A stretch of 43,763 bases of DNA from Desulfuromonadales bacterium (lineage in GTDB: Bacteria; Desulfobacterota; Desulfuromonadia; Desulfuromonadales; BM103). This document shows, piece by piece, positions 7,701 through 16,595 of this stretch. The stretch is from NCBI GenBank assembly GCA_027065695.1, contig JAMONP010000024.1:1-43763 (forward strand), read 5' to 3'. The notes below the pieces were generated by a model that saw nothing but the letters and a program-made list of their open reading frames with translations, ran no database searches and was not told where the DNA came from. The stretch's first letter is position 1. Every line of letters begins with the position of its first letter. The position numbers and the translations under genes are program-made.

Positions 7701-9623
7701 TTAAATCTTCTTCAACAATCCCTTCAGTTCTGTAAACTCCTGCATAGTCAACACCCGGTCACGGAAAATCGCACCGTAATAAATCCGGGCAAATTGACGA
7801 CACTCTTCATTATCAAGCTGTTCACCGATTTCCACCAGGCCGGACCCAGGTAACATCACCTCATAACCATAGCGTTTTTTAAGTCGACGGCGGAACTCTT
7901 CGAGCAGACGTGCCTCTTTTGATTTCCGTCGCAAAGAAAAGACCACAACAACCAGTATCGCACCGCCCAACACCGCACCGGTAATTTCCCGCCAATCCTC
8001 TGGAGCACGCACTGAACGGAGATTGCGCAAACGAGTACCAGCCTCACGGAAAATCGATATCTGTTGTTGCAGGTCGAAGACAACCACTGCCTGCACCCAA
8101 TGATAATTAAGGCTGTCGGCTAATTGCCGCAGAGCGTTCAATTGCCCCTGATCGCGCATTCCCAGGGTTGTTTCCGCGTTGATGGCCCATTGGCTGGGAT
8201 CAATGCGCTGCCAGCGATTATCAGCAGTCAAGATTTCAACCCAAAGATGAGCGGCTTCTTCAGTCACCAGGTAATAGCCGCCCAGTGGGTTGTAATCACC
8301 GCCATAGTAGCCGCCTACCAGCCGTGAAGGGATGCCTGCAAGCCTGGCCAGGGTAATATATGCCGAGGCAAAAAACTCACAATAACCTCGCTTCTTTTCG
8401 AATAAAAAAGAGTCAATCGCATCAGGTCCTGACGGCAGGTCGTCCAGAGCATAGCTGAGTTCCTGATTGCGGAAAAAGTCGGCCAGGGTATTGATCCTTA
8501 CGCTCAGATCTTCACTCTGGTTGCGAATCTCGGTAGCCAGCTGACGTATGCGTGGCGAAACATGCTCTGGCGGCTTAAGATAAAACTCTCGATCCACCTT
8601 ACCAGCCACCCGCAGGCTGGCACCGGGGCTGGCCCGTACCTCAAAACGAAAACGGCGATTAATTGCACTGCGGGCGACAAACATCTGATCAACCGTTTGC
8701 TCTTTACGCACTCCTGAGACCAGTATTGGCCGATCCAGAGTCATCAGGTAGCGATCAGTACGCGGTTCCGGATAGATCATGAAAATCACCGTAGCGGGGC
8801 CCTCAACCTGGCCGTTGCCTTCCACTGGAGGCTTTTTACGCACCCAGCGCCCCTGCTCTGACTGGTTGAGAACCAGCGCCCGCCAGTAGCGATCTCGCGG
8901 AGCCAGTTCAGGACCTTCCGCGCGAAAAGCAAGAGCCTTGACTGTTGATATCTGCGCAAAGCTTCCCGGCTGCACCGTCTCGGCAAGACCGACTTTACCC
9001 TTGGCGGCAGGATTGAGAAAATTCCAGAGCGGATGACTGGTCCTCGGCAAAACCACGAAAAAGGCCATCATCAGCAATAAAGAAACGGCGGGCAGGATAA
9101 GGCCGATCTTGACCAGCTTTTTCAAATCCGGGCGCGTCATGGTCATATTTTTATCGGTGACATAGACGGTCAGAAGAACCAGCCCGAGGATGACGCCGAA
9201 AACCAGCAGAACCAGGTAAAGAGCAAAGCCGATTCCCAGATGAATCAGGGAGGATCCCGCCAGGATAAAGAGTGCCAGAACAAAAATCTGCAGATAATCG
9301 CGGCCCTCTTTGGGCGTCAGCAAGCGTACGATCATCAGCACCACCATGGCATGCACGACTGGTATGGCAACTTCTGCGCGAGTGATCTGGACAGCATAAA
9401 AGGCCATACCAGCGAGCGCCACCAGGGTGGCGAGCCAGGTTGGCAGCGGGTAGTGCTCGCGACGATCGCACCAGAAGCCGAGGGGGATCGCGAGTAGCGC
9501 AACCGGCAGCAACGGCCGATCGAGGTAAGCCAGTATCGGTCCCATGCAGAGCAGGGCAACGACACCGGAAAGGATATCAAGGAGTCTTTTGATCCTGACC
9601 ATAATGTGCCCGATCCTGGCCAT
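7701..9623 (-). CDS. Membrane-anchored transglutaminase-like protein (TgpA type, DUF3488 plus transglutaminase core)
   Basis: Hydrophobic helices fill residues 15-195 in a DUF3488-like block. A periplasmic transglutaminase-like domain follows with the triad Cys415 (RGYCEFF), His459 (EEAAHLWVEI) and Asp475 (RIDPS). One further helix lies near 545-562, before a cytoplasmic tail. Family members with this layout are probable periplasmic transamidases or peptidases, and the substrate is not known. It is the third gene of a moxR - DUF58 - transglutaminase operon, a very common trio thought to form an AAA+ chaperone/metal-insertion-linked system. Two start codons (9623 and 9602) are copies of each other created by a 21-bp duplication, and both overlap the end of the DUF58 gene. 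I list the longer form. Confidence 0.9.
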   Translation of the reverse strand: MARIGHIMVRIKRLLDILSGVVALLCMGPILAYLDRPLLPVALLAIPLGFWCDRREHYPLPTWLATLVALAGMAFYAVQITRAEVAIPVVHAMVVLMIVRLLTPKEGRDYLQIFVLALFILAGSSLIHLGIGFALYLVLLVFGVILGLVLLTVYVTDKNMTMTRPDLKKLVKIGLILPAVSLLLMMAFFVVLPRTSHPLWNFLNPAAKGKVGLAETVQPGSFAQISTVKALAFRAEGPELAPRDRYWRALVLNQSEQGRWVRKKPPVEGNGQVEGPATVIFMIYPEPRTDRYLMTLDRPILVSGVRKEQTVDQMFVARSAINRRFRFEVRASPGASLRVAGKVDREFYLKPPEHVSPRIRQLATEIRNQSEDLSVRINTLADFFRNQELSYALDDLPSGPDAIDSFLFEKKRGYCEFFASAYITLARLAGIPSRLVGGYYGGDYNPLGGYYLVTEEAAHLWVEILTADNRWQRIDPSQWAINAETTLGMRDQGQLNALRQLADSLNYHWVQAVVVFDLQQQISIFREAGTRLRNLRSVRAPEDWREITGAVLGGAILVVVVFSLRRKSKEARLLEEFRRRLKKRYGYEVMLPGSGLVEIGEQLDNEECRQFARIYYGAIFRDRVLTMQEFTELKGLLKKI

Positions 9624-10476
9624 AATGAGCCAGGGCCTGTAACAGGAGAAGTTTATGTTGCTGACCGCAAGCGGGCGGGAGTTTCAGGCTGCCAGCTTTT
9701 AAACCAACCGGCCAACCGTCGCGCAGCCAATGTGTCACCAGATAGCTGGCATGACGCAGGCGCTGCTCTACGCTTGAACCTGGCAATTCTGCCAGGTCGA
9801 GCATAACTGGCTTGCGCGTAGCCGCAGAAAGTTCTTTGACCTTGAGACGGTCGTGACGGGCCGAGAGTTTCCAATGAATCGATTTGAGCGGTTCACCACC
9901 CTGATAGTCCCTGATGCGGTTAATATCGCCTTCGTAGCCTTTCTGCCAGTTCTGCTGAGTTCCCTGCCCACCTCCAGGAGCAATCTGGCGTAAATCCGGG
10001 CAAGGCTGCGGTGCCGGGAAAACCGTCACCTCCTGATCAAGCGTCAGGCCCTGTGAACGAATGAAAAAATTAACCGGGAAGCGTGATCGCAGAGTCACCT
10101 CAGGCAGCTGTTGCCGGCCGCGGCCGGCAAGCGTGATCTCCAGGCTTTTCTGCCGACCCTGTTGTGGATCCACCAAGGGGAAAAAAAGCGGTTTATCTGC
10201 AACCATGATTTCCATGAGAAAGATCGGCAGCCAGCGTCGTCGGTTGATGAGCTCAATGCCGAGCAACGTTGGCAAGCCATCATAAATTTCATCAGCAGGG
10301 AGAAAGCGTACATCGATTCTGCCCAGATTCCATTTGCCCAGCACGCCGGAAACAGACATAAAGCCAAGCAGTGCAGAAACCAGCAGGTAGAGGAGATTGT
10401 TCCCCGTGTTGACGGCCGCGAAACCGAGCAGCAAGGTGATGAGGATATAAATAAACCCGGCACGGGTCAGCTTCAG
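9577..10476 (-). CDS. DUF58 domain protein with N-terminal membrane segments
   Basis: The C-terminal half carries the DUF58 signature YEGDINRIRDYQGGEPLKS followed by IHWKLSARHDRLKVKE, which forms part of a von Willebrand A-like fold. The N-terminus KLTRAGFIYILITLLLGFAAV is a membrane helix followed by a second one. A conventional start choice would be TTG at 10434, but this cuts the first helix. The homologous opening LKLTRAGF begins at a CTG (10474-10476) whose last two bases form part of the TGA stop of moxR, so coupled initiation at CTG is proposed. The protein ends in a duplicated heptad (HYGQDRA, HYGQDQK). It sits between moxR and the transglutaminase gene and overlaps both, so the three are surely co-translated. 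Its molecular role is not established. Confidence 0.88.
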   Translation of the reverse strand: MKLTRAGFIYILITLLLGFAAVNTGNNLLYLLVSALLGFMSVSGVLGKWNLGRIDVRFLPADEIYDGLPTLLGIELINRRRWLPIFLMEIMVADKPLFFPLVDPQQGRQKSLEITLAGRGRQQLPEVTLRSRFPVNFFIRSQGLTLDQEVTVFPAPQPCPDLRQIAPGGGQGTQQNWQKGYEGDINRIRDYQGGEPLKSIHWKLSARHDRLKVKELSAATRKPVMLDLAELPGSSVEQRLRHASYLVTHWLRDGWPVGLKAGSLKLPPACGQQHKLLLLQALAHYGQDRAHYGQDQKTP

Positions 10477-11414
10477 ACCAAAGGCACCGGATTTTCTTCG
10501 AGCAGCGACAGCAGGATCTCCTTACGATCAAGGGCTTCATTTTCCAGACGCATAATCAAGCGATGGGCGCACACCGGCAGGTAAAGGGCTTTAATGTCTT
10601 CAGGAATGACATGGTCACGGCCATCAAGAAAGGCATGGCTGCGCGCGATTTCTGCCAGGCTGATGGCGCCACGTGTGGAAATACCCGCCAACAGCATCGG
10701 GTGTTCGCGGGTGGCTGCTACCAGACGATAGATATAGGTTATGATTTTATCCGAGAGCTGCACTTCTTCACGAATCGCCTGACGCGCCCGCAGCAGCTCC
10801 TCACGGCTTATCAGTGGTTTGATTTCCCGAATCCCCTCGCGAATGCTGCCACTCTGGATGATTTTCTTTTCCATCGCTTCCGGCGGGTAGCCAATCCCGG
10901 TGGTGATCAGAAAACGATCAAGTTGGGATTCGGGTAACGGGTAGGTGCCAACCTGCTCAACCGGGTTCTGCGTAGCAATCACCATAAACGGATCGGGCAG
11001 ACGATAGGTCTTGCCTTCGATGGTGACACGGTGCTCTTCCATCGCCTCAAGCAGGGCACTTTGGGTTTTCGGCATGGCCCGATTAATCTCGTCAGCCAAC
11101 AGCAGGTTGTTGAAAACCGGACCCTTGATAAAATTGAACTGGCTCTTTTCGCGATCAAAGATTGACAGGCCGGTAATATCCGATGGCAAGAGGTCGCTGG
11201 TACACTGGATGCGCCCGAAAGAGAGTCCCAGAGCGTGAGCGAGAGCCAAGGCCAGGGTGGTCTTGCCGAGTCCCGGGATGTCTTCAAGTAGCAGATGGCC
11301 TCCAGAGAGCAGCGACATCATGGCCAGCTTGACGGCCTTGACTTTGCCTTGCAGATATTGATCAGAAAGGGTCTCAATTACATTCAGGACCGGAGTACGT
11401 GGATCATTTGACAT
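10473..11414 (-). CDS. MoxR-family AAA+ ATPase
   Basis: An ATP-driven chaperone-like AAA+ protein of 313 aa. Walker A is LEDIPGLGKTT (residues 43-53), Walker B LLLADEINRAMP (104-115), sensor 1 ATQNPVE (147-153), and LDRF (165-168) carries a conserved Arg. The helical lid fills the last 100 residues. MoxR proteins are known to mature or activate VWA/DUF58-type partners, and the next gene encodes such a partner. The ATG at 11414 has an AAGGAG about 14 bases upstream. This is the first gene of the operon and is divergent from folK, so the 166 bases in between hold both promoters. Confidence 0.95.
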   Translation of the reverse strand: MSNDPRTPVLNVIETLSDQYLQGKVKAVKLAMMSLLSGGHLLLEDIPGLGKTTLALALAHALGLSFGRIQCTSDLLPSDITGLSIFDREKSQFNFIKGPVFNNLLLADEINRAMPKTQSALLEAMEEHRVTIEGKTYRLPDPFMVIATQNPVEQVGTYPLPESQLDRFLITTGIGYPPEAMEKKIIQSGSIREGIREIKPLISREELLRARQAIREEVQLSDKIITYIYRLVAATREHPMLLAGISTRGAISLAEIARSHAFLDGRDHVIPEDIKALYLPVCAHRLIMRLENEALDRKEILLSLLEENPVPLV

Positions 11415-11580
11415 AGTGGTAAAACAGCTCCTTATAGGGTGTTTGCATCCGTAACCTGAATCAACGAGGCTACTACTCCAGCATTATATCAGATAATACC
11501 AGGAAGTGCTGTTGACGCCCATCGGTCACTATGGTTAAATTCCCTTGGGTATCGGATTCTCCTGGGAGTGTTTACATATT

Positions 11581-12078
11581 ATGAATACAGCCTACCTCGG
11601 GCTTGGTAGCAACCTTGGCAATCGCCTGGCTTTCTTGCGCGGTGGTCGCGACACACTGGTCAACCAGCCCGGGATTGAACTTATCGAGGCCTCCGGGGTG
11701 TATGAAACTGAAGCGGTTGGTGGTCCTGAGGGCAATCCTCTCTTTCTAAACACCGTCCTGAAAATTCAAACCTCTCTTGAGGCCAAGCAACTCCTTAAAG
11801 CCTGCCTTGCCGTTGAGAATGAATTCGGTCGCTCCCGGCCAGCTATATGGGCTCCACGGACACTTGATATTGATATCCTGTTTTACGCGGACCAGGTCAT
11901 TTGTGAAAAGCGCCTGACTATACCGCACCCCAGGCTTCAGAAACGAGATTTTGTCCTAGCTCCCTTGATGGAAATCGCTCCTGACTTCAAGCATCCACTG
12001 CTTGGTCAGACAATCACCGAACTGGCTGCAGGCAGTGCCGGTGTTGCTGCACTCACACCACTGCGCACAATCTGGTAA
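11581..12078 (+). CDS. folK: 2-amino-4-hydroxy-6-hydroxymethyldihydropteridine pyrophosphokinase
   Basis: It transfers pyrophosphate from ATP to 6-hydroxymethyl-dihydropterin in cytoplasmic folate synthesis. The signature YLGLGSNLGNR opens the protein, followed by GVYETEAVGG, GNPLFLNTV and the catalytic loop RSRPAIWAPRTLDIDILFY, then PHPRLQKRDFVLAPL. The 165-aa length is normal. The frame is open to a GTG at 11545, but family alignment and the GGGAG upstream favour the ATG at 11581. The next ORF starts 6 bases after the stop. Confidence 0.96.
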   Translation: MNTAYLGLGSNLGNRLAFLRGGRDTLVNQPGIELIEASGVYETEAVGGPEGNPLFLNTVLKIQTSLEAKQLLKACLAVENEFGRSRPAIWAPRTLDIDILFYADQVICEKRLTIPHPRLQKRDFVLAPLMEIAPDFKHPLLGQTITELAAGSAGVAALTPLRTIW

Positions 12079-12083
12079 TTGCT

Positions 12084-12335
12084 ATGCTGGTTCGACTTCT
12101 TCTCTGGCTCATTGTCGGTTTTCTGGTTTACACGGTCTTTCAGGCCATTAAGCAAGCACTGCTGAAACCGCCTGCTCCACCACCTGAGAAAACTTCTCGC
12201 GGTGAGGAAATGGTCCAGGATCCTGAGTGTGGAACCTATGTACCGCGCAGCGATGCAATAAAGCTCCAGTCCAAAGGGGCGACTCGCTATTTCTGTTCGA
12301 GCGAGTGTCGTGACAAATACCAGAGACGTAGCTGA
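12084..12335 (+). CDS. Small membrane-anchored metal-binding-like protein (PP0621/YHS-like)
   Basis: An 83-aa protein with one N-terminal membrane helix (residues 3-23), a proline-rich linker (KPPAPPPEK) and a cytoplasmic or periplasmic knuckle: QDPECGTYVPRSDA (Cys49), then TRYFCSSECRDKY (Cys71, Cys75). The DPxCGxYV...YFCSxEC pattern is that of PP0621-family or YHS-like short domains, possibly binding a metal. It begins 6 bases after folK and is probably co-transcribed. Function unknown. Confidence 0.8.
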   Translation: MLVRLLLWLIVGFLVYTVFQAIKQALLKPPAPPPEKTSRGEEMVQDPECGTYVPRSDAIKLQSKGATRYFCSSECRDKYQRRS

Positions 12336-12388
12336 GAGCTGCATAAATATTCGCAGACTAAGTAACTGTTCAGCTAACGACTAAATAG

Positions 12389-12464
12389 TGTCATTCCCGA
12401 GGGTGTAATCGGGAATCCAGACTTTGACCCCATGGATCCACGATAGAACCCTGCGGGGATGACA
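12389..12464. repeat. MITE-like palindromic extragenic repeat (76 bp)
   Basis: The ends TGTCATTCCCG (12389-12399) and CGGGGATGACA (12454-12464) are inverted with one mismatch. The left arm contains its own hairpin ATTCCCGA...TCGGGAAT, and GGATCCACGATAGAACCCTG lies in the right arm. Elements of this shape, with TGTCATTCCCG-type ends, are dispersed in many bacterial genomes. It sits in the gap before the transaldolase gene and encodes nothing. Confidence 0.65.
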
Positions 12465-12538
12465 GACCTTATTTACCTATAGCTCAGATTTTCCCGAATA
12501 GTTTCAACATTCATTTAAACATTTAAAGGAGTTGATAG

Positions 12539-13189
12539 ATGAAGTTTTTTATTGATACAGCTGATGTTAAAGAAATCGCCGCGGCCAACGAACTAGGGTT
12601 GGTTGACGGTGTAACCACCAACCCGTCGCTGGTCGCCAAAAGTGGTCGGGATTTTCACGAAGTCCTCAAGGAGATTATAGCCTTGGTCGATGGGCCAATT
12701 TCAGCTGAAGTGGTTGCGACTGATGCCGCTGGTATGGTCAGTGAAGCCGAAGTGTTGGCAGAGCTCGATCCGGACAAAGTCGTCATCAAGCTGCCGATTA
12801 CTGCCGAAGGGCTCAAAGCGACCAAGGTATTGACTCAAAAAGGGTTGAAAACCAACCTGACACTGATTTTCTCACCGCTCCAGGCTCTGCTCGCCGCCAA
12901 GGCCGGGGCAACCTACGTTTCGCCATTCGTTGGTCGGCTCGATGATATCGGTCACGATGGTATGGAAATCGTCGACCAGATCCGCACCATTTTCGATAAC
13001 TACGGCTATGCCACCGAGATCATCGTCGCTTCGGTGCGCAGCCCGCAACATGTCCTGCAGGCAGGTCTGATGGGCGCTGATATCTGTACCATTCCTTACG
13101 GTGTGATGCTGCAACTGGCCAAGCATCCGTTAACCGATATTGGTCTGGAGAAATTTCTGGCTGACTGGCAGAAGCATGTGGATGGATAG
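12539..13189 (+). CDS. tal: Transaldolase, short (TalC/Fsa-like) subfamily
   Basis: It catalyses dihydroxyacetone transfer in the pentose phosphate pathway (or fructose-6-phosphate aldol cleavage in close relatives). The 216-aa length is that of the short subfamily. [13 protein letters not shown] and [14 protein letters not shown] open the barrel. The Schiff-base lysine is Lys84 in [10 protein letters not shown], followed by [31 protein letters not shown] and [17 protein letters not shown] sits 8 bases before the ATG. It is a single-gene unit between an extragenic repeat and a terminator. Sequence alone does not separate transaldolase from fructose-6-phosphate aldolase activity. Confidence 0.93.
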   Translation: MKFFIDTADVKEIAAANELGLVDGVTTNPSLVAKSGRDFHEVLKEIIALVDGPISAEVVATDAAGMVSEAEVLAELDPDKVVIKLPITAEGLKATKVLTQKGLKTNLTLIFSPLQALLAAKAGATYVSPFVGRLDDIGHDGMEIVDQIRTIFDNYGYATEIIVASVRSPQHVLQAGLMGADICTIPYGVMLQLAKHPLTDIGLEKFLADWQKHVDG

Positions 13190-13220
13190 TGCTGACGCTT
13201 TGGCATAGGGTTAATTGAGT

Positions 13221-13254
13221 AAGAGGGGCCGCGATTGTTTCGTGGCCTCTTTTT
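13221..13254 (+). terminator. Rho-independent terminator of the transaldolase gene
   Basis: AAGAGGGGCC and GGCCTCTT pair across a GCGATTGTTTCGT loop region with a small bulge, followed directly by TTTT. It lies 31 bases after the stop. Confidence 0.8.
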
Positions 13255-13340
13255 GGTGTGTTCTGGGTTTTTGTCTAAAATCAAAAGCAAGACTGGTGGT
13301 TCTCGCTTTCACGATTGTGCTGAAAATTAAAATCAACACC

Positions 13341-13425
13341 GTCGGGTCGCGTCCCGACAGACGCCATACTTTTTACAACGCCAAAGAAAGTTACCCGGCT
13401 GTCGGCAGGGACCGACGGTCTTGAC
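13341..13425. repeat. Hairpin-bearing extragenic repeat remnant
   Basis: GTCGGG-TCGCGT-CCCGAC (13341-13358) is a perfect 6-bp-stem hairpin. It is followed by CAGACGCCATACTTTTT, CGCCAAAGAAAGTTACCC and a second inverted pair around GGCTGTCGGC and GACCGACGG. The CCCGACAG...GCCAAAGAAAGT combination resembles dispersed extragenic repeats of proteobacteria. It fills the non-coding gap between tal and the RND gene. Confidence 0.4.
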
Positions 13426-13483
13426 TTTTGTTTTTATCAAAAAACATCACAGCAGACCACACCCCAGCATACACAAACGATAC

Positions 13484-15976
13484 TCATATATTTCCATTGC
13501 CATCAGGACCAAAAGGCCGCAAAAGAATAATCAACCGTGGCAGAAGAGTCAGCGCAGCCAAAAGGGCAATGAGCATAGCCAGTCCGGTGAGCAGCCCGAA
13601 GTAGATGCTCGGAATAAAATTGGAAATCATCAGGACTGAAAAACCGATGATGATTGATATCGAGGTGTAGTACATAGCGTAGCCAATGCTGGCATGGCAA
13701 CGATGCATCGCCGCGATATAGTCCTTATCCTGCTGATACTCACGCGCGAAGCGGTAAATGTAGTGAATGGTGTCGTCGACAGCAATACCGACGCTGATGG
13801 CCGCGATGGTAATCGTCATCATGTCGAGGGGGATGCCCACCCAGCCCATAAAGCCCAGAACGGTGCCAACCGACAAGAGGTTGGGAAAGATGGCGATGAG
13901 GGCGATCTTCAGTGAGCGAAAGAGAATCAGGAACATCAGCATCAGAGCCGCGACAACAGCTCCCAGAGTCTGAATCTGGGAGGTGAACAGACTTTGCAGC
14001 ATGTTGTTATACAAAAGCAACAGTCCGGCAAGCCGCACACGATCCGGCTCAAAGCCGAGATCCTGTGTCATCCCTTGTTTGATGGTCTGCAGTAGCTCAT
14101 TACGCCGCAGCGACTTTTCCGAATCCCTCACCCGCAGGGCAAAACGCACCTGATTGTGTTCCACGGAAACGTAAGGGCTAAGGATGATCCGGCGATAGGC
14201 TTCGGGTAGCTCATTGTAGATCAGGGCCAGTTGGAAATTGTCGAGATTCTGACCATCGTTGAGCCGGCGTCCGACCTTGAGCATTGTCCCCAGGGAGAGC
14301 ACCTTGCCGGTTTCAGGCAGGGCATCGAGATAGTCGTGAACCGCCTCGACGCGCGCCATCCGCCGATCGGTGAACCAGTACTGGGCCTCCCCTTTTTCTG
14401 CTTCGAAGTCCGCTTCCAGCTCTTCGAAGATTTCCTCCGGTTCCTCGCTGACAGTCTCTGCCGGAGGATTATCCTCAGCTTCGAAATCGATTACTACCTC
14501 CAGCGGGGTTGTCCCGCCAAGCTGTTCGTCGATGACCTTCATCCCCTGATAAATCTCCGTTGACTCTCTGAAGTAGTCGATAAAACTATTTTCCACTACC
14601 AGGCGGGATACACCAATGACGCTGCCAATCAACAACAGAGTGCTCAGCACCAGAATCGTGCCGCCACGTGCTTCGGTAAAGAGGCTCAGAACCCTGGTGA
14701 AAGACATGCCTATATCGCAGACTAATGGCACTCGTTCAGGAAGCATCATCAACAGTACGGGAAAGAGCAGAAAGGTCAAAATGAGCGACACGGCAATCCC
14801 GGTGCTCATCATCCAGCCAAAGTTGATGACCGGCAGGATGCGGCACAGTATCAGGGAACTGAAACCTGCCACCGTGGTAAGTACCGCGAAGGAACAGGGC
14901 CTGGCCATGGATAAAACGGTCTCAAGAACCAGTTGTCGCTGACCGACCCCGGGGCTTTTGCAGATGAGCTCCCGGTAGCGAACGATCAGGTGGATCACGA
15001 TCGCCATGGTGATAATCAGCTGCAGGGAGATGAAGTTGGAAGAGATGACCGTGACTTCCCAGCCGAACACCCCCAGCAGACCACATGTGGTTACAACCGA
15101 AAGGGCGCTACAGAGTAGCGGAAGAACGACCCACTGCAGTTGCCTGAAGATCAACCACAGAATCAGCGCCAGCAGGCTGAGGACGCTGAGACCAAACACC
15201 ATCAGATCACTCTTGATGAAGCTGACCAGATCGTCGGCAATCATGCTGATTCCACCCAGAAAGAGCTCAGCATCTCCCCGGTGGGCTGCCATGACGGCCC
15301 TGACTTCGGCGATATTGCGGTGCTGCTTGACTCGCATTGCGTCGCGGTGGGTCTTGAAACGGTCCTGGACAGCGCTGAGCTCGGCACTTTCTTCTACTGA
15401 CAACGGCATTGTTTCAGACTGCTGTCGCAGTTCGTTGCGTCGTTTAAGCAGTTTTTTGAAAAGTATGTCGTCTGGCAGGTTCACCTGCAGAGCCGTGGTG
15501 CGCAGATCCGGGCTGACCAGAAGATTGCGGTAGATGGGACTGTTCTGGAACTCTTTGCGGGCCAGCTCCATGTCAACTCCAGGGGACTCTAGAGTCTTAA
15601 GATCACGAACCAGCTCCTTGATCGGTCGCGGTGGACTTTCCAGCAGCGGGACATCGAGAATGGAGGTCACCGATGCCACCCCATCGAGGGCTTCAAGCTC
15701 GTCGCGCAAGTGCGCCAAGTCGGCCAGGACCTCAGCGGAGAAAAGGTCCTTGCTGGGGATGTAGGAGATGATCAGAAAATCAGTGCTACCGTAGCGGTCA
15801 TTAACCAGGCGGGTGAATTGCAGATCCTTGTCGCCCTCAATAATCAGAGTTTCGGCCGAGGCATCGATCTCAAGCTTGCGCGCCTCATATCCTAAGATAG
15901 CGACCGCCAGCAGAATCACCAGCAGAGCAGTCTTCGGATAGGCAAGGAGGAGCTTGTCGTAAAAGAATCTCAGCAT
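13484..15976 (-). CDS. RND superfamily (MMPL/HpnN-type) envelope transporter, partner of MlaC
   Basis: An 830-aa inner-membrane permease with the duplicated RND layout. Helix 1 lies at residues 16-30, followed by a periplasmic domain to about 255, five helices to about 410, helix 7 near 428-445, a second periplasmic domain to about 665, and five helices to the end. AVDDTIHYIYRF in the second half matches the proton-relay region GxxxDY/DD of the superfamily. MMPL-type members move lipids or hydrophobic compounds. Its start codon overlaps the mlaC stop (TAATG), so coupling to the periplasmic lipid carrier is strong. An unusually acidic insertion (about residues 495-530, rich in Glu and Pro) lies in the second periplasmic domain. 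Lipid as substrate is inferred from mlaA and mlaC. Confidence 0.9.
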   Translation of the reverse strand: MLRFFYDKLLLAYPKTALLVILLAVAILGYEARKLEIDASAETLIIEGDKDLQFTRLVNDRYGSTDFLIISYIPSKDLFSAEVLADLAHLRDELEALDGVASVTSILDVPLLESPPRPIKELVRDLKTLESPGVDMELARKEFQNSPIYRNLLVSPDLRTTALQVNLPDDILFKKLLKRRNELRQQSETMPLSVEESAELSAVQDRFKTHRDAMRVKQHRNIAEVRAVMAAHRGDAELFLGGISMIADDLVSFIKSDLMVFGLSVLSLLALILWLIFRQLQWVVLPLLCSALSVVTTCGLLGVFGWEVTVISSNFISLQLIITMAIVIHLIVRYRELICKSPGVGQRQLVLETVLSMARPCSFAVLTTVAGFSSLILCRILPVINFGWMMSTGIAVSLILTFLLFPVLLMMLPERVPLVCDIGMSFTRVLSLFTEARGGTILVLSTLLLIGSVIGVSRLVVENSFIDYFRESTEIYQGMKVIDEQLGGTTPLEVVIDFEAEDNPPAETVSEEPEEIFEELEADFEAEKGEAQYWFTDRRMARVEAVHDYLDALPETGKVLSLGTMLKVGRRLNDGQNLDNFQLALIYNELPEAYRRIILSPYVSVEHNQVRFALRVRDSEKSLRRNELLQTIKQGMTQDLGFEPDRVRLAGLLLLYNNMLQSLFTSQIQTLGAVVAALMLMFLILFRSLKIALIAIFPNLLSVGTVLGFMGWVGIPLDMMTITIAAISVGIAVDDTIHYIYRFAREYQQDKDYIAAMHRCHASIGYAMYYTSISIIIGFSVLMISNFIPSIYFGLLTGLAMLIALLAALTLLPRLIILLRPFGPDGNGNI

Positions 15977-16593
15977 TAATCAGTGCCCAACTGGTTGTCA
16001 GGCGCAGGAATGACAAAGACGCCATCGGTCTTGAGCTTTTCGAGCAGGTCGTCGACGGTCCCCTCTATGAGGACTCCGTTGAATTGTGAACGGTAAGTCT
16101 GTATAACGCTCACCCCGCCGACCTCCACGTCGTAGATCTTCCACCCCTTTTGGGAGCGGTAAAATTTGTAGAGCATCTCGATGCGACTGTCCTTCGAAGC
16201 CAGAGTGGTCGACATATGGACTTTTTTCCCTTTTGCCGAGGGCTCCCCGTAGAGAATTTTCTCGTCGGAAAAAAGATCGAGTTTATCGAGGTAGGAGTTC
16301 TGCAAGCGCTTGATGAAAAGGTCAGAGAACTCCGCCTGTTGCTCCGGGCTCAGTGTAGACCAATGTTTTTTGCCCAGGCTCAACTTGGCCATGGTCTTGT
16401 AATCGAAGATCGGTGCGATGATATCGGTGATCTGTTCATTCCTGCGTGCTTTGTCCAGCCCTTTGTCTTGCAGTAGCACCACCACGGCGTCAATCTTATC
16501 CTTGAGCAGGGCCCGGACCTCGCCCGCAGCATCAGCCTGGACCGGCGTGACAAAAAGGAGCACACAAAGGATAGTAAAGAAAATATTCCGCAT
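15976..16593 (-). CDS. mlaC: MlaC-type periplasmic phospholipid-binding protein
   Basis: MlaC carries phospholipid across the periplasm between an outer-membrane MlaA complex and an inner-membrane transporter. The 205-aa protein starts with a signal peptide (MRNIFFTILCVLLFVTPVQA, cleavage after Ala20). The Ttg2D/MlaC fold follows: IIAPIFDYKTMAKLSLGKKH, LSPEQQAEFSDLFIKRLQNSY, KGWKIYDVEVGGVSVIQTYR, FNGVLIEGTVDDLLEKLK. It lies 2 bases after mlaA and overlaps the RND gene by one base. The usual MlaFEDB ABC genes are not present here, so the RND protein is the likely membrane partner. Confidence 0.94.
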   Translation of the reverse strand: MRNIFFTILCVLLFVTPVQADAAGEVRALLKDKIDAVVVLLQDKGLDKARRNEQITDIIAPIFDYKTMAKLSLGKKHWSTLSPEQQAEFSDLFIKRLQNSYLDKLDLFSDEKILYGEPSAKGKKVHMSTTLASKDSRIEMLYKFYRSQKGWKIYDVEVGGVSVIQTYRSQFNGVLIEGTVDDLLEKLKTDGVFVIPAPDNQLGTD

Positions 16594-16595
16594 TT

